Assembly (NCBI GenBank): GCA_040374085.1
Contig: JBEIVB010000075.1
Span: forward strand, 1 to 12,951
DNA length: 12,951 nt
Direction of reading: 5' to 3'
DNA from: JBEIVB01 sp040374085
GTDB taxonomy: Bacteria > Bacteroidota > Bacteroidia > UBA4408
Positions within the stretch are counted from its first letter, which is position 1. Every line of letters begins with the position of its first letter. Shown here in pieces: positions 5,894 to 12,951 of this stretch. The notes under the pieces were generated by a model. The model was not told the DNA's origin. It did no database searches and saw nothing but the letters and a program-made list of their open reading frames with translations. The translations under genes and the position numbers were made by a program.

Positions 5894-7771
5894 ATGGATC
5901 GTAACTCCATCATTGGGCTGGGGCTTATAGCCGCCATCCTCATAGGTTTTTCTGTTTACAACGCCCCCAGCAAAGAGCAGGTAGAGGCAGAGCGTCGCCG
6001 CCAGGATTCGCTTATGGCCCTCACCCAGAAAGCTCAGGCGCCCAAGACCCCTTCAGCGCCGGTGGCATCCACCGCTCCGGCCCTCACCGACAGTGCTCGA
6101 AAAGCCGGTGCCGAAAGTCTTTATGGCCCATTTGCTCCGCTAACCCAAGGCACAGAGCAAGTGGTTACCCTGGAGAACGAGGTGCTTCGTCTGAAGGTCT
6201 CTTCGCGGGGCGGGCGCTTGATTGGAGCCGAGTTGAAAAAATACAAGGCCCAGCAAAACAAGGCCCTGCACCTACTCGACCGCGATTCCTCTTCGTTTTG
6301 CTTGTACCTCCCAACCGGAACCCGCACCATTGCCACCGACTCGCTCTACTTCGTTCCGAGTGCATCCAGATTGCAACTCAAGGGTCAGGAGAAAGGCGAG
6401 CTGCGTTTTAAAGCAGAAGTATCACCCGGGCAATACATACAATGGGTTTATCGCCTAACCGGATCGGGCTACCAGGTGGACCAGCAGCTCGAGTTGCAGG
6501 GCCTTCAGCAGATCTTGGCACCCAACGTAGATCACCTGGATTTGCGCTGGAACCAGAAGCTTATTGCCCAAGAAAAGCACAAGGCGGGCGAACAAGCCGT
6601 ATCCACCATTTATTATCAATTTGCCAACCAGGAGGTAGATTACATCAGCGAGCGGAAAGACGAGCGGCAGGAGCTGCCCAACCGCGTGAAATGGGTTTCT
6701 TTTAAGCAGCAGTACTTCTCCACCATCTTAATGGCCGGTGCGGGTTTTGAAAAGCCTACCTCCATAGAAACCAAGTCTTTGCCCGACAGCAGCCGCTACG
6801 TGAAAGAGATGAGCGCCATGCTCAGTCTTCCATACAAGCATCAGCCTTCTGAAACCATTGCCCTAACCTGGTACCTGGGCCCCAACCATTACCACACCTT
6901 AAAAAACTGCAAAGCCGGATTTGAAGAGCAGCTCAACCTTGGGTGGGGCATTTTGGGCTGGATCAATCGCTTTGCTGTTATACCCATCTTTGATTTCTTG
7001 CGCGGCTTCAACCTCAACATGGGTTTGGTGATTTTGCTGATGACCATCATCATAAAATTGGTATTATTTCCGCTCACCTACAAAGCCTATCTCTCCTCTG
7101 CCAAGATGAAGGTTTTAAAACCGGAAATGGATGAAATCAACGCTAAGTTTGCCAATGAGGATCCGCTCAAAAAGCAGCAGGCCATCATGGGATTGTACCG
7201 CAAAGCCGGTGTAAACCCCTTGGGAGGCTGCGTTCCCATGCTCCTTCAGTTGCCCATCCTCTTTGCCATGTTCCGCTTCTTCCCGGTGAGCATTGAATTG
7301 CGCCAGGCAGGCTTTCTCTGGGCGAGCGATTTGTCTTCCTACGATTCCATCTTCACCCTTCCATTCAGCATTCCGGTTTACGGAAACCACGTGAGTCTGT
7401 TTACCTTGCTCATGACGGCCTCTACCATCATCTATACCCGCATGAACAGCGGGCAGTTTACCGGAAACCAGCAAATGGAGCAGATGAAATGGATCATGTA
7501 CCTCATGCCCGTTATGTTTATGTTCACCCTCAACAGCTATGCTTCGGGGTTGAGCTATTATTATTTCATCGCCAATATGCTCACCTTCAGCATCCAATAC
7601 GGCATGAAACTTTCCATTGACGAGCAAAAGATTCACCGTCAGATTCAGGAGAACAAGAGCAAGCCTCAAACCGCTCGCAAGAGCCGTTTTGCTCAGCGAT
7701 TAGAGGAGATGGCCAAGCAACAACAGCAACTGGCCCAGCAAACCCGTCAGCAGAAAGGAAAAAAGAAGTAA
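5894..7771 (+). CDS. yidC: Membrane protein insertase YidC (Oxa1 family)
   Basis: Inner-membrane insertase and chaperone that inserts membrane proteins alone or with SecYEG. It has 625 residues, longer than the E. coli protein (548). A first membrane segment at about 6-22 (IIGLGLIAAILIGFSVY) is followed by a charged, Pro/Ala-rich linker, the periplasmic beta domain (about 85-335), and the Oxa1 core. Core segments lie near 375-396, 446-466, 500-516 and 535-570. Lys388 in TIIIKLVLFPLT is at the place of the E. coli groove Arg366, and AKMKVLKPEMDEI marks the cytoplasmic hairpin; GGCVPMLLQLPILFAMF is a family signature. The tail (about 580-625) is Gln/Lys/Arg-rich and may bind the ribosome. It starts 142 nt after rplI behind its own probable promoter; the GNAT gene begins 3 nt after its stop. 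Confidence 0.97.
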   Translation: MDRNSIIGLGLIAAILIGFSVYNAPSKEQVEAERRRQDSLMALTQKAQAPKTPSAPVASTAPALTDSARKAGAESLYGPFAPLTQGTEQVVTLENEVLRLKVSSRGGRLIGAELKKYKAQQNKALHLLDRDSSSFCLYLPTGTRTIATDSLYFVPSASRLQLKGQEKGELRFKAEVSPGQYIQWVYRLTGSGYQVDQQLELQGLQQILAPNVDHLDLRWNQKLIAQEKHKAGEQAVSTIYYQFANQEVDYISERKDERQELPNRVKWVSFKQQYFSTILMAGAGFEKPTSIETKSLPDSSRYVKEMSAMLSLPYKHQPSETIALTWYLGPNHYHTLKNCKAGFEEQLNLGWGILGWINRFAVIPIFDFLRGFNLNMGLVILLMTIIIKLVLFPLTYKAYLSSAKMKVLKPEMDEINAKFANEDPLKKQQAIMGLYRKAGVNPLGGCVPMLLQLPILFAMFRFFPVSIELRQAGFLWASDLSSYDSIFTLPFSIPVYGNHVSLFTLLMTASTIIYTRMNSGQFTGNQQMEQMKWIMYLMPVMFMFTLNSYASGLSYYYFIANMLTFSIQYGMKLSIDEQKIHRQIQENKSKPQTARKSRFAQRLEEMAKQQQQLAQQTRQQKGKKK

Positions 7772-7774
7772 ACC

Positions 7775-8260
7775 ATGGACATACGGGAGGCAACCGAAGC
7801 CGATTTGGATACCCTTCGTTTTTTGGCCGAGGAGGCGTGGATTCCTACCTACCGGCCCATCCTGTCCGATGAACAGCTGCAGTTTATGTTTGAAAACTGG
7901 TACAGCACGTTCGCCCTATCCCGGCAAATGGCAGAAGGCCAGCAGTTTCGCATAGCTTTTCTGGAGGATGCTCCGGTGGGATACGCCAGCTTCAGTCATA
8001 AAGACTCCGGGTTAGCTCATTTGCATAAGCTATACATGATACCCGGCCTACAGGGAAAAGGTCTGGGGCGCAAGCTTCTCGGGCGCGTGGAGGAAGAGGC
8101 CCACCGTTTGAAAGCCGATGTGCTCAACCTAAACGTAAACCGCTACAATCCGTCTAAAGGCTTTTACGAGGCGTGCGGCTACCGCGTAGTTCAGGAAGTG
8201 GATTTGCCCATTGGCCCCTATTGGATGAACGATTTCGTGATGCAAAAGGTCCTCGGTTAA
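7775..8260 (+). CDS. GNAT family N-acetyltransferase
   Basis: Acetyl-CoA-dependent acyltransferase of 161 residues, the usual single-domain size. MDIREATEADLDTLRFLAEE at 1-20 is the N-terminal strand-helix of the fold; LHKLYMIPGLQGKGLGRKLL (about 83-102) is motif A with the CoA pyrophosphate loop QGKGLG at 93-98; LNLNVNRYNPSKGFYEACGY near 117-136 is the motif B region with the Asn/Tyr typical of the family. The substrate (protein N-terminus, small amine or antibiotic) cannot be assigned. It follows yidC with only 3 nt between stop and start, so it is probably co-transcribed and perhaps translationally coupled. No Shine-Dalgarno at a normal distance; a purine-rich stretch lies further upstream inside yidC. 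Confidence 0.9.
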   Translation: MDIREATEADLDTLRFLAEEAWIPTYRPILSDEQLQFMFENWYSTFALSRQMAEGQQFRIAFLEDAPVGYASFSHKDSGLAHLHKLYMIPGLQGKGLGRKLLGRVEEEAHRLKADVLNLNVNRYNPSKGFYEACGYRVVQEVDLPIGPYWMNDFVMQKVLG

Positions 8261-8290
8261 GGCCAACGATTTGCCTTACCTTTACCCACT

Positions 8291-8839
8291 ATGGAATCAC
8301 ACCGAACCTCCGTTACCCTGCACGACAAGACCTTTCGGCCCTTCTTATTGGAAGCCGACATACGAGAAGCCGTGGTTCGGGTGGCACAACAGGTAAACCA
8401 ACATTACTTCGGCCAGGCACCGCTTTTTTTGAGTGTACTCAACGGCTCCTTTATGTTCACCTCCGATTTGCTCAAGCACATACAGGTGCCCTGTGAGGTT
8501 TCGTTTGTGAAGATGGCCTCTTACCACGGCACCTCCAGCTCGGGCCAAGTGAAGCACCTCATTGGGTTAGACGAATCCATTGCCGGCAGGCACATCGTTG
8601 TGGTAGAAGACATCGTAGACACCGGGCTAACCATTGAGCACCTGTTTAACCTCCTCGAACCCATGCAGCCCGCCTCTATTGAGGTGGCTACCCTTTTGTT
8701 TAAGCCCGCAGCCTACAGGGGCGCTCGTTCCATTAAGTTTGTGGGTTTGGAGGTGGGCAACGAATTTTTGGTGGGGTATGGGCTCGATTACAACGGCAGG
8801 GGCAGAAACCTGCCCGATCTATACGTGGTAAATTCATAA
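8291..8839 (+). CDS. hpt: Hypoxanthine phosphoribosyltransferase
   Basis: Purine salvage enzyme transferring phosphoribose from PRPP to hypoxanthine (and probably guanine) to give IMP/GMP in the cytoplasm. It has 182 residues, as expected. The PRPP-binding motif VVVEDIVDTG is at 103-112 (Glu106, Asp107, Asp110). VLNGSFMF at 49-56 supplies the pyrophosphate-binding loop, SYHGTSSSG at 77-85 the flexible active-site loop, and FLVGYGLDYNGRGRNLPDLYVV at 159-180 the purine-contacting C-terminus. Start: the ATG at 8291 gives the usual short extension before the first conserved block. It lies 30 nt after the GNAT gene and 9 nt before the PhnP-like hydrolase gene. A TACCTTTA sequence ending 7 nt before the ATG is too close for an ordinary promoter. 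Confidence 0.96.
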   Translation: MESHRTSVTLHDKTFRPFLLEADIREAVVRVAQQVNQHYFGQAPLFLSVLNGSFMFTSDLLKHIQVPCEVSFVKMASYHGTSSSGQVKHLIGLDESIAGRHIVVVEDIVDTGLTIEHLFNLLEPMQPASIEVATLLFKPAAYRGARSIKFVGLEVGNEFLVGYGLDYNGRGRNLPDLYVVNS

Positions 8840-8848
8840 TACCAACAC

Positions 8849-9628
8849 ATGGGTCCCGATCTTCAGGTAACCTTTTTGGGTACGGGCACCTCTCAGGGCG
8901 TCCCAATTATTGCCTGCGGATGCGGTGTGTGCACCTCTTCCGATCCCCGCGACCAGCGCCTGCGCACCTCCATCATGCTCAGCAAAGGCGAACAAAACTG
9001 GGTCATCGATGCCGGTCCCGACTTTCGTCAGCAGATGCTGAGAGCGGGCGTGAAACGTTTGGACGGCGTGGTCTTTACCCACGAGCACAAAGACCATTTG
9101 GCCGGGCTCGACGACATTCGGGCATTCAACTACTTCCAGCAGGCTTCCATTCCAGTGTATGCTACCGAGCGTGTGCAGGATGCCATTCGTAGAGAGTTTG
9201 CCTACATCTTTGCCGAGGAGCGCTATCCCGGAGTGCCTCAGATTCATTTTGAAACCATAACCCCTTATCAGGCTTTTGAGCTGGCACCCGGCTTGGAGCT
9301 TTTTCCTATGGAGGTCATGCACCTCCGACTGCCGGTGTTGGCCTTTCGGTTCCATAACATGGCGTATGTAACCGATGCCAACCGCATTCCCGAGGCGTGC
9401 ATGAGTCATTTGCATAACCTTGATGTTTTGGTGTTGAACGCGCTGCGCCGCGAACCTCACCCTTCGCATTTCACCCTTTCTGAGGCCTTAGAGCTTGCAG
9501 CGCAATTGAATCCTCAACGTTGTTATTTCACCCACATCAGCCACCAATTGGGCCGTCATGCCGAGGTGTTGAACGAACTGCCAAATGGGGTATCTTTGGC
9601 CTTTGACGGATTGGAGTTGACCGTTTAA
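8849..9628 (+). CDS. PhnP-like metallo-beta-lactamase-fold hydrolase
   Basis: Metal-dependent phosphodiesterase-type hydrolase of 259 residues, close to PhnP length. FLGTGTSQGVP at 9-19 opens the fold; CGCGVC (Cys23, Cys25, Cys28) matches the extra zinc site typical of PhnP relatives; THEHKDH at 77-83 gives ligands His78, His80, Asp82 and His83; MHLRLPVLAFRF holds His158, YVTDANRIP holds Asp176, and FTHISHQLGRH holds His229 and His232. The ligand set is complete. E. coli PhnP opens phosphoribosyl 1,2-cyclic phosphate in phosphonate breakdown; no other phn gene is visible here, so the substrate is not established. Its place 9 nt after hpt and 3 nt before the cupin gene suggests one transcript. 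It is less likely to be RNase Z, which lacks the Cys motif and has other conserved parts. Confidence 0.88.
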   Translation: MGPDLQVTFLGTGTSQGVPIIACGCGVCTSSDPRDQRLRTSIMLSKGEQNWVIDAGPDFRQQMLRAGVKRLDGVVFTHEHKDHLAGLDDIRAFNYFQQASIPVYATERVQDAIRREFAYIFAEERYPGVPQIHFETITPYQAFELAPGLELFPMEVMHLRLPVLAFRFHNMAYVTDANRIPEACMSHLHNLDVLVLNALRREPHPSHFTLSEALELAAQLNPQRCYFTHISHQLGRHAEVLNELPNGVSLAFDGLELTV

Positions 9629-9631
9629 ACC

Positions 9632-10180
9632 ATGCAGGAAGAGCGAAGCGTCATTCGGAGTAAGGTGCTCAAACAGGAAATCACCTTTTTGGGCAAGGAG
9701 GAGGTGGCCAACAGCCCGGTATTGAAGTTCCGCCAAGTGCTGGACGGTGCCGGTGCAGGGTGGATGCCTGAGCAGATTCATTTCGATATGGATGAAACGT
9801 TTGAAGTGCTTGAGGGCACGGTGGAGTATCGTTTGTTCGGACAAGAAAAAACGGCCAAAGCCGGAGAGAAAATTTTTGTTCCGAGGGGCTATTCCCACCA
9901 AAATCCATACACCCCCGGTGCAGACCGCGCTGTTTTGCTCCGCACCCAGAATCCGGAAGGGGGCATGGAGGCCGAACTCCGGCAGTGGTTTCGCCTGGCA
10001 GATGAAGGTAAGACCGATGCAAAGGGAAGGCTTGCACTCTTGCAGCGTGCGGTTAACCTACGCTACGGAGGCAACCATACCCTCCATGCAAAATATGCCT
10101 TAATGCCTCAGCGCCTGTTTATGGGATTTATGGGAATTGTGGGGCGACTCTTGGGCAAGAAGCCACCCTCGATTAGTTGA
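9632..10180 (+). CDS. Cupin-domain protein, function unknown
   Basis: A 182-residue protein with a single beta-barrel cupin domain. Cupin motif 1 is IHFDMDETFEVLEG at 49-62, with His50 and Glu55 as probable metal ligands and Asp52 where many cupins have a second His. Motif 2 is KAGEKIFVPRGYSHQNPY at 76-93, with His89. The Asp substitution may change metal binding. After the barrel, about 110-160 is helical and charged, and residues 161-175 (RLFMGFMGIVGRLLG) are hydrophobic and followed by two Lys, so the C-terminus may touch the membrane. No signal peptide. Reaction and ligand are unknown. The start follows the hydrolase stop by 3 nt; the stop overlaps the tail of the opposing outer-membrane protein gene by 8 nt. 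Confidence 0.85.
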   Translation: MQEERSVIRSKVLKQEITFLGKEEVANSPVLKFRQVLDGAGAGWMPEQIHFDMDETFEVLEGTVEYRLFGQEKTAKAGEKIFVPRGYSHQNPYTPGADRAVLLRTQNPEGGMEAELRQWFRLADEGKTDAKGRLALLQRAVNLRYGGNHTLHAKYALMPQRLFMGFMGIVGRLLGKKPPSIS

Positions 10181-10757
10181 TCCTCAGGTTCAATCCTAAG
10201 TTAAACATATAGGGGTTGCCGATGCCACCCTCGATGTTTACCCCAAAGCTTTCGTTCCAGAAGTACCGATACCCAAGCACCAATTGTTGCGTGTATCGGT
10301 CGCGTATGCTGTTGTTGATGCCTACCCCGCCAATTTCGTTGGTGTTGTAGGTGCCGGTGTGAAACATCCAACCCAATCGAACCCCGATGTAGAAATCACG
10401 ATCCTCGGCTTTGGAAAGGGGGTGAAACAAGACCCGAAAACCGGCATTGTGTCGGTACACCGTGTTTTGGAAATCCGAATATTGGCTCAGGCTGGAGAGG
10501 TAGTTGATGGTGGTGAAGTTGAACTGCTGATGGGCGTAATGCAGCCCGAGGCTAACTTTTTCGCTGGCGCCGAGGTCTATGCCTGCATTGAAAGCCGGGT
10601 ATGCGTTTGAGGTACCCCCCAATTGAAGCACAGTGCCCACCAAGGAGTTGGCCACACCCAAGGTGAAGACCATGCTGTTTTTTTCATTTTGCGATTGGGC
10701 TGTGGACATGCAAAGCACAATGCCCAAAAAGGTCAGGAGAACAGGTTTGAATGGCAT
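10173..10757 (-). CDS. Small beta-barrel outer-membrane protein
   Basis: A predicted exported protein of 194 residues. Residues 1-22 form a Sec signal peptide (Lys4, hydrophobic 5-17, probable cleavage within STAQSQ). Cys16 is not in a lipobox, since Leu precedes it, so it is not a likely lipoprotein. The mature part alternates polar and hydrophobic residues in short strands rich in Gly, Tyr and Phe (for example VSLGLHYAHQQFNF, YIGVRLGWMFHTG, QLVLGYRYFW, SFGVNIEGGIG), as expected of an eight-strand barrel of the OmpW/OmpX or porin-like kind common in Bacteroidota. It ends in LNLRIN rather than the classical terminal aromatic residue. Ligand and role are unknown. It has its own promoter upstream and points toward the cupin gene, overlapping it by 8 nt; it is divergent from the SMC-like ATPase gene. 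Confidence 0.8.
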   Translation of the reverse strand: MPFKPVLLTFLGIVLCMSTAQSQNEKNSMVFTLGVANSLVGTVLQLGGTSNAYPAFNAGIDLGASEKVSLGLHYAHQQFNFTTINYLSSLSQYSDFQNTVYRHNAGFRVLFHPLSKAEDRDFYIGVRLGWMFHTGTYNTNEIGGVGINNSIRDRYTQQLVLGYRYFWNESFGVNIEGGIGNPYMFNLGLNLRIN

Positions 10758-10775
10758 GACGAATAGGATTTAACC

Positions 10776-10805
10776 CAAAGATATTCACAAATCCGCTCGC
10801 TCAAA
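10776..10805 (-). promoter_or_regulatory. Promoter of the outer-membrane protein gene
   Basis: On the minus strand TTTG (10802-10805), an 18-nt spacer and TATCTTTG (10776-10783) match both Bacteroidota promoter elements exactly. Transcription would begin near 10770, about 13 nt before the ATG at 10757. Confidence 0.7.
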
Positions 10806-10866
10806 GAGTCCTTTCCAAGTTTGGTGGAGAACCGGTGAAAAACTATTGATAACTGCTTTAGGAGAA

Positions 10867-10897
10867 TTGCTGCTTACTGAGAACATTTGTAGGTTAA
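10867..10897 (+). promoter_or_regulatory. Weak candidate promoter of the SMC-like gene
   Basis: TTG (10867-10869), a 20-nt spacer and TAGGTTAA (10890-10897), which departs from TAnnTTTG at two positions. The layout copies that of rpsF, with a leader of about 20 nt, but the match is poor. The gene must have a start site in the 167-bp divergent gap unless transcribed from further away. Confidence 0.22.
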
Positions 10898-10924
10898 ACG
10901 ATCTACCGATCCAACTCCATCTAC

Positions 10925-12951
10925 ATGCTGCATAAAGTTGCTGTTTTAAACTCGAAAGTGTACGGGAAAGCCGAAATCAAACTCGACGATTGCGAATCGT
11001 TGCAGTTGGTTGGTCCCAACAACATTGGAAAAAGTACCCTCATCTACGCCTTGAACTTCTTGTTCATTGTAGACGGCCAGAAAATGTCGTTTTCCGGTCA
11101 GCGTAAGGGCGATAAAGAAACCATTCATCACTATTTTCCTACGCCCAACCAGAGCTACATCATCTTTGAGGTGTTTAAAAAAGACTACTTCTGTATTTTG
11201 GTGAAGCGCGATTCTGAAGGCGATTTGGAGTATTTCCGATTTGAGGGGCCTTATCGGGAGGAGTTGTTTTTTGTGCGCGAGAACGGTGCCCAGCGCATCA
11301 TGAAGTTCGATGAGGTAAAGCAGAACTGGGAGCAGGAGGGCATTGCCTACAGCCAGTTTCGCAACAAGACCGAGGTTTTTCAAACGGTGTATCAGCGTGG
11401 GCGCGACAACAACGCGGTAGTTTGGTTGGAAGACAATGTAAAGACCGACGGGCTCAGCAACAACTTCTCTAAGGTTTACCGCTACCTCATCAACTCCAAG
11501 CTCATTACCAACAAGAGTTTGAAGAATGCCCTCATCATCGCGGATAACCGGGAGAACGAGGGCATCAACTTTTCTCAAAAAAATAAGAAAGACATTGTAG
11601 ACCTTCTCCGCATCAACGACGAGATTAAAGCGGTGAAAGAGGTGCGCAGCGATTTTCTTTCCTTCCGTGAGGTGGTGAATCTGTACAACAGCCGCACCCG
11701 CAACCTTTCCGAATTGGTGTATGCCTTTCGCAAGAATTGGGAGAGCGCCATTCCGCATTTGGAGAACCACAGGGTGGAATTGGAAAAAACCATTGCCGGC
11801 TTTCAAACCGAGCTCAACGAAGTGCTGAAGCCTCAGCGCGACGATTTCAACCAGAAGATTGGGAAAAAAGATTCGGAAATGGGCTTTCAGGTTGGGTTGG
11901 TGCAGGCCCGCAAAGAGGAGATTGAATCCATCCGCAAATTTGAGAACCTTGCTTACCAGCGCGAAGCCTTAGCCAACCTCGATGCCAAACGTAAAGAGGT
12001 AGAGGCCCGCATCACCACCATCGAGCACCAAAAGCTTTCGAGTGCCATTCTTCAGCATCAGATCAACGGTGCCGCCAATACCATTTCAAGGCTCAAAAAC
12101 CAGATCAAAAATTACAACGATCTGTTGATCCATAAGATTGCCACCAAGGCCGAGCATAGGAAGTTTCTAAACGCCATCCTCAGCGATCAGGTGACCTCTT
12201 TGCCGGGTTCTGCGGTGAAAAAGAAGGTGAAATCCATAGGCGATTTATTGCCCATTTTCGATGGAGAAATAGACCTTTCGAAAGGCATAGAGCAAAAAGA
12301 TTTTAAAACCGTTGAAGAATTAAAAGCAGACCTTTCTTTTCAGGAATCGGAGAAGAAGCGCTTAGAGGTGTTGTATGCCACGGCACTTGACATGGAAAAG
12401 GCCACGGCCGATTTGAATGGATTGAAAGAAGACATTCGTCAGGTGGAGGAAAAAATCCGCCGCATTCAAGAGCTGCCGGCTTTGGAAAAGAGCCTCAAGC
12501 AGTTGGATAAGAAGTTGATTGAGTTGAAAGCCGAACGCGACGAACTCCAAAAGGGATTAAAGGAGCTTACCCGGCAGATTGCCAAGTTGGAAACCAAGCT
12601 GGACGATGCCCAGGAGGAGCGCCGCAAATTGGAGAAGCGCCTCACCGAGCTGCAGGAGCGCAAGGAGGAGATTGAGTTTATTGATGTGGAGCCCATTGCC
12701 TTCAATACCGAAGACGATTTAGAAACCATCTATAACAAAATACGTGTACAGCAAGGAGATCGGAGCGAGCTGAAAGCCAACAAAGACCGCATGTTCGATA
12801 CCCTGCGCAACAAGCTGCGGAGCACTGCGGCCGATGAGATGCAGTTCATTCGTTTCGTTGAAGATGAGTTGGCCTGCTTGCACGATAAAGAGAAAAGCAT
12901 CGATGGCCTCTTAGCCAGCATCAGCACCCAATTCGCCAACCCGGCCTACAC
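10925..12951 (+). CDS. SMC-like P-loop ATPase with long coiled coils (N-terminal part, cut by right edge)
   Basis: The frame opens at an ATG after an in-frame TAA (10895-10897) and stays open to the edge: 675 codons, no stop. The N-terminus VAVLNSKVYGKAEIKLDDCESLQL forms the first head strands and LVGPNNIGKSTLIYALNFLF holds a Walker A loop (residues 30-37, Lys36, Ser37). Residues about 55-230 resemble the head insert of RecN/SMC/MukB-class ATPases. From about 232 the protein is mostly charged heptad-rich helix, with a break near 415-460 (VTSLPGS to the KGIEQKDFKTVEEL region) and coil again to about 580. The ABC signature, Walker B and C-terminal head half must lie downstream. This layout is shared by MukB/MksB/JetC, SbcC, RecN and defence ATPases; I cannot assign it to one. 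It is the first gene of its transcription unit, unlike jetC, which follows jetA and jetB. Function: DNA organisation, repair or defence (inference). Confidence 0.85.
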   Translation, partial: MLHKVAVLNSKVYGKAEIKLDDCESLQLVGPNNIGKSTLIYALNFLFIVDGQKMSFSGQRKGDKETIHHYFPTPNQSYIIFEVFKKDYFCILVKRDSEGDLEYFRFEGPYREELFFVRENGAQRIMKFDEVKQNWEQEGIAYSQFRNKTEVFQTVYQRGRDNNAVVWLEDNVKTDGLSNNFSKVYRYLINSKLITNKSLKNALIIADNRENEGINFSQKNKKDIVDLLRINDEIKAVKEVRSDFLSFREVVNLYNSRTRNLSELVYAFRKNWESAIPHLENHRVELEKTIAGFQTELNEVLKPQRDDFNQKIGKKDSEMGFQVGLVQARKEEIESIRKFENLAYQREALANLDAKRKEVEARITTIEHQKLSSAILQHQINGAANTISRLKNQIKNYNDLLIHKIATKAEHRKFLNAILSDQVTSLPGSAVKKKVKSIGDLLPIFDGEIDLSKGIEQKDFKTVEELKADLSFQESEKKRLEVLYATALDMEKATADLNGLKEDIRQVEEKIRRIQELPALEKSLKQLDKKLIELKAERDELQKGLKELTRQIAKLETKLDDAQEERRKLEKRLTELQERKEEIEFIDVEPIAFNTEDDLETIYNKIRVQQGDRSELKANKDRMFDTLRNKLRSTAADEMQFIRFVEDELACLHDKEKSIDGLLASISTQFANPAY

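Noticed and set aside
7115..7669. Minus-strand open frame of 184 codons
   Set aside because: Antisense to the conserved membrane core of yidC.
8277..8284. TACCTTTA before hpt as a promoter
   Set aside because: It ends 6-7 nt before the ATG, would require a leaderless transcript, has one mismatch and no -33 box; co-transcription with the GNAT gene is simpler.
8834..9469. Minus-strand open frame of 211 codons
   Set aside because: Antisense to the PhnP-like gene, which has all its metal ligands.
10946..11806. Minus-strand open frame of 286 codons
   Set aside because: Antisense to the SMC-like ATPase; it is long because the coding strand has few codons that reverse into stops. The sense frame has the Walker A loop and coiled coils.
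10925..12951. Calling the right-edge ATPase JetC of a Wadjet system
   Set aside because: No jetA or jetB precede it, the C-terminal half is missing, and head similarity alone does not separate JetC from other SMC-like ATPases.
1..12951. CRISPR arrays, tRNA or rRNA genes, insertion sequences, att sites
   Set aside because: No regularly spaced direct repeats, tRNA-like cloverleaf, transposase or integrase motifs were seen on either strand.

Overview
The window looks like a chromosomal segment of a Bacteroidota bacterium, probably of the Flavobacteriales or a near relative, with roughly balanced base composition. The reasons are Bacteroidota-type promoters (TAnnTTTG at -7, with TTG/TTTG about 18-20 nt upstream) in front of rpsF, a cyanophycinase gene and an outer-membrane protein gene; start codons that mostly lack a Shine-Dalgarno sequence; a long YidC with a Lys in the groove; and a DEDDh exonuclease fused to a UvrC-like nuclease. 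The content is mostly housekeeping. No rRNA, tRNA, IS element, CRISPR array or integrase was seen.

Layout. (1) 1-1283, minus: N-terminal half of valS, cut by the left edge. It is divergent from an SDR oxidoreductase (1364-2143, plus). (2) 2150-4447, minus: cyanophycinase followed by the exonuclease/UvrC-like fusion, probably one transcript, ending tail-to-tail against the SDR gene. (3) 4448-4645: divergent control region with a promoter for each side. (4) 4646-5751: the classical rpsF-rpsR-rplI operon, closed by a clear intrinsic terminator at 5772-5804. (5) 5894-10180, plus: yidC, a GNAT acetyltransferase, hpt, a PhnP-like metallo-beta-lactamase-fold hydrolase and a cupin, with gaps of 3, 30, 9 and 3 nt, suggesting co-transcription. 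(6) 10173-10757, minus: a small beta-barrel outer-membrane protein overlapping the cupin gene tail-to-tail by 8 nt. (7) 10925-12951, plus: the N-terminal 675 codons of a large SMC-like P-loop ATPase with long coiled coils, cut by the right edge.

How the genes work together. Regions 3-5 are about growth: ribosomal proteins bS6, bS18 and bL9, the membrane insertase YidC, and purine salvage by Hpt. The PhnP-like hydrolase beside hpt may remove a cyclic breakdown product of PRPP (inference). The most notable signals are: strong Shine-Dalgarno sequences only before rpsR and rplI, in a phylum whose ribosomes normally ignore them because bS21, bS18 and bS6 hide the anti-SD; a four-cysteine set in the exonuclease fusion with the spacing of the UvrC iron-sulfur ligands; and the unassigned SMC-like ATPase at the right edge, the only candidate for an undescribed (possibly defence or DNA-maintenance) system. 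I did not find a complete novel system inside the window.
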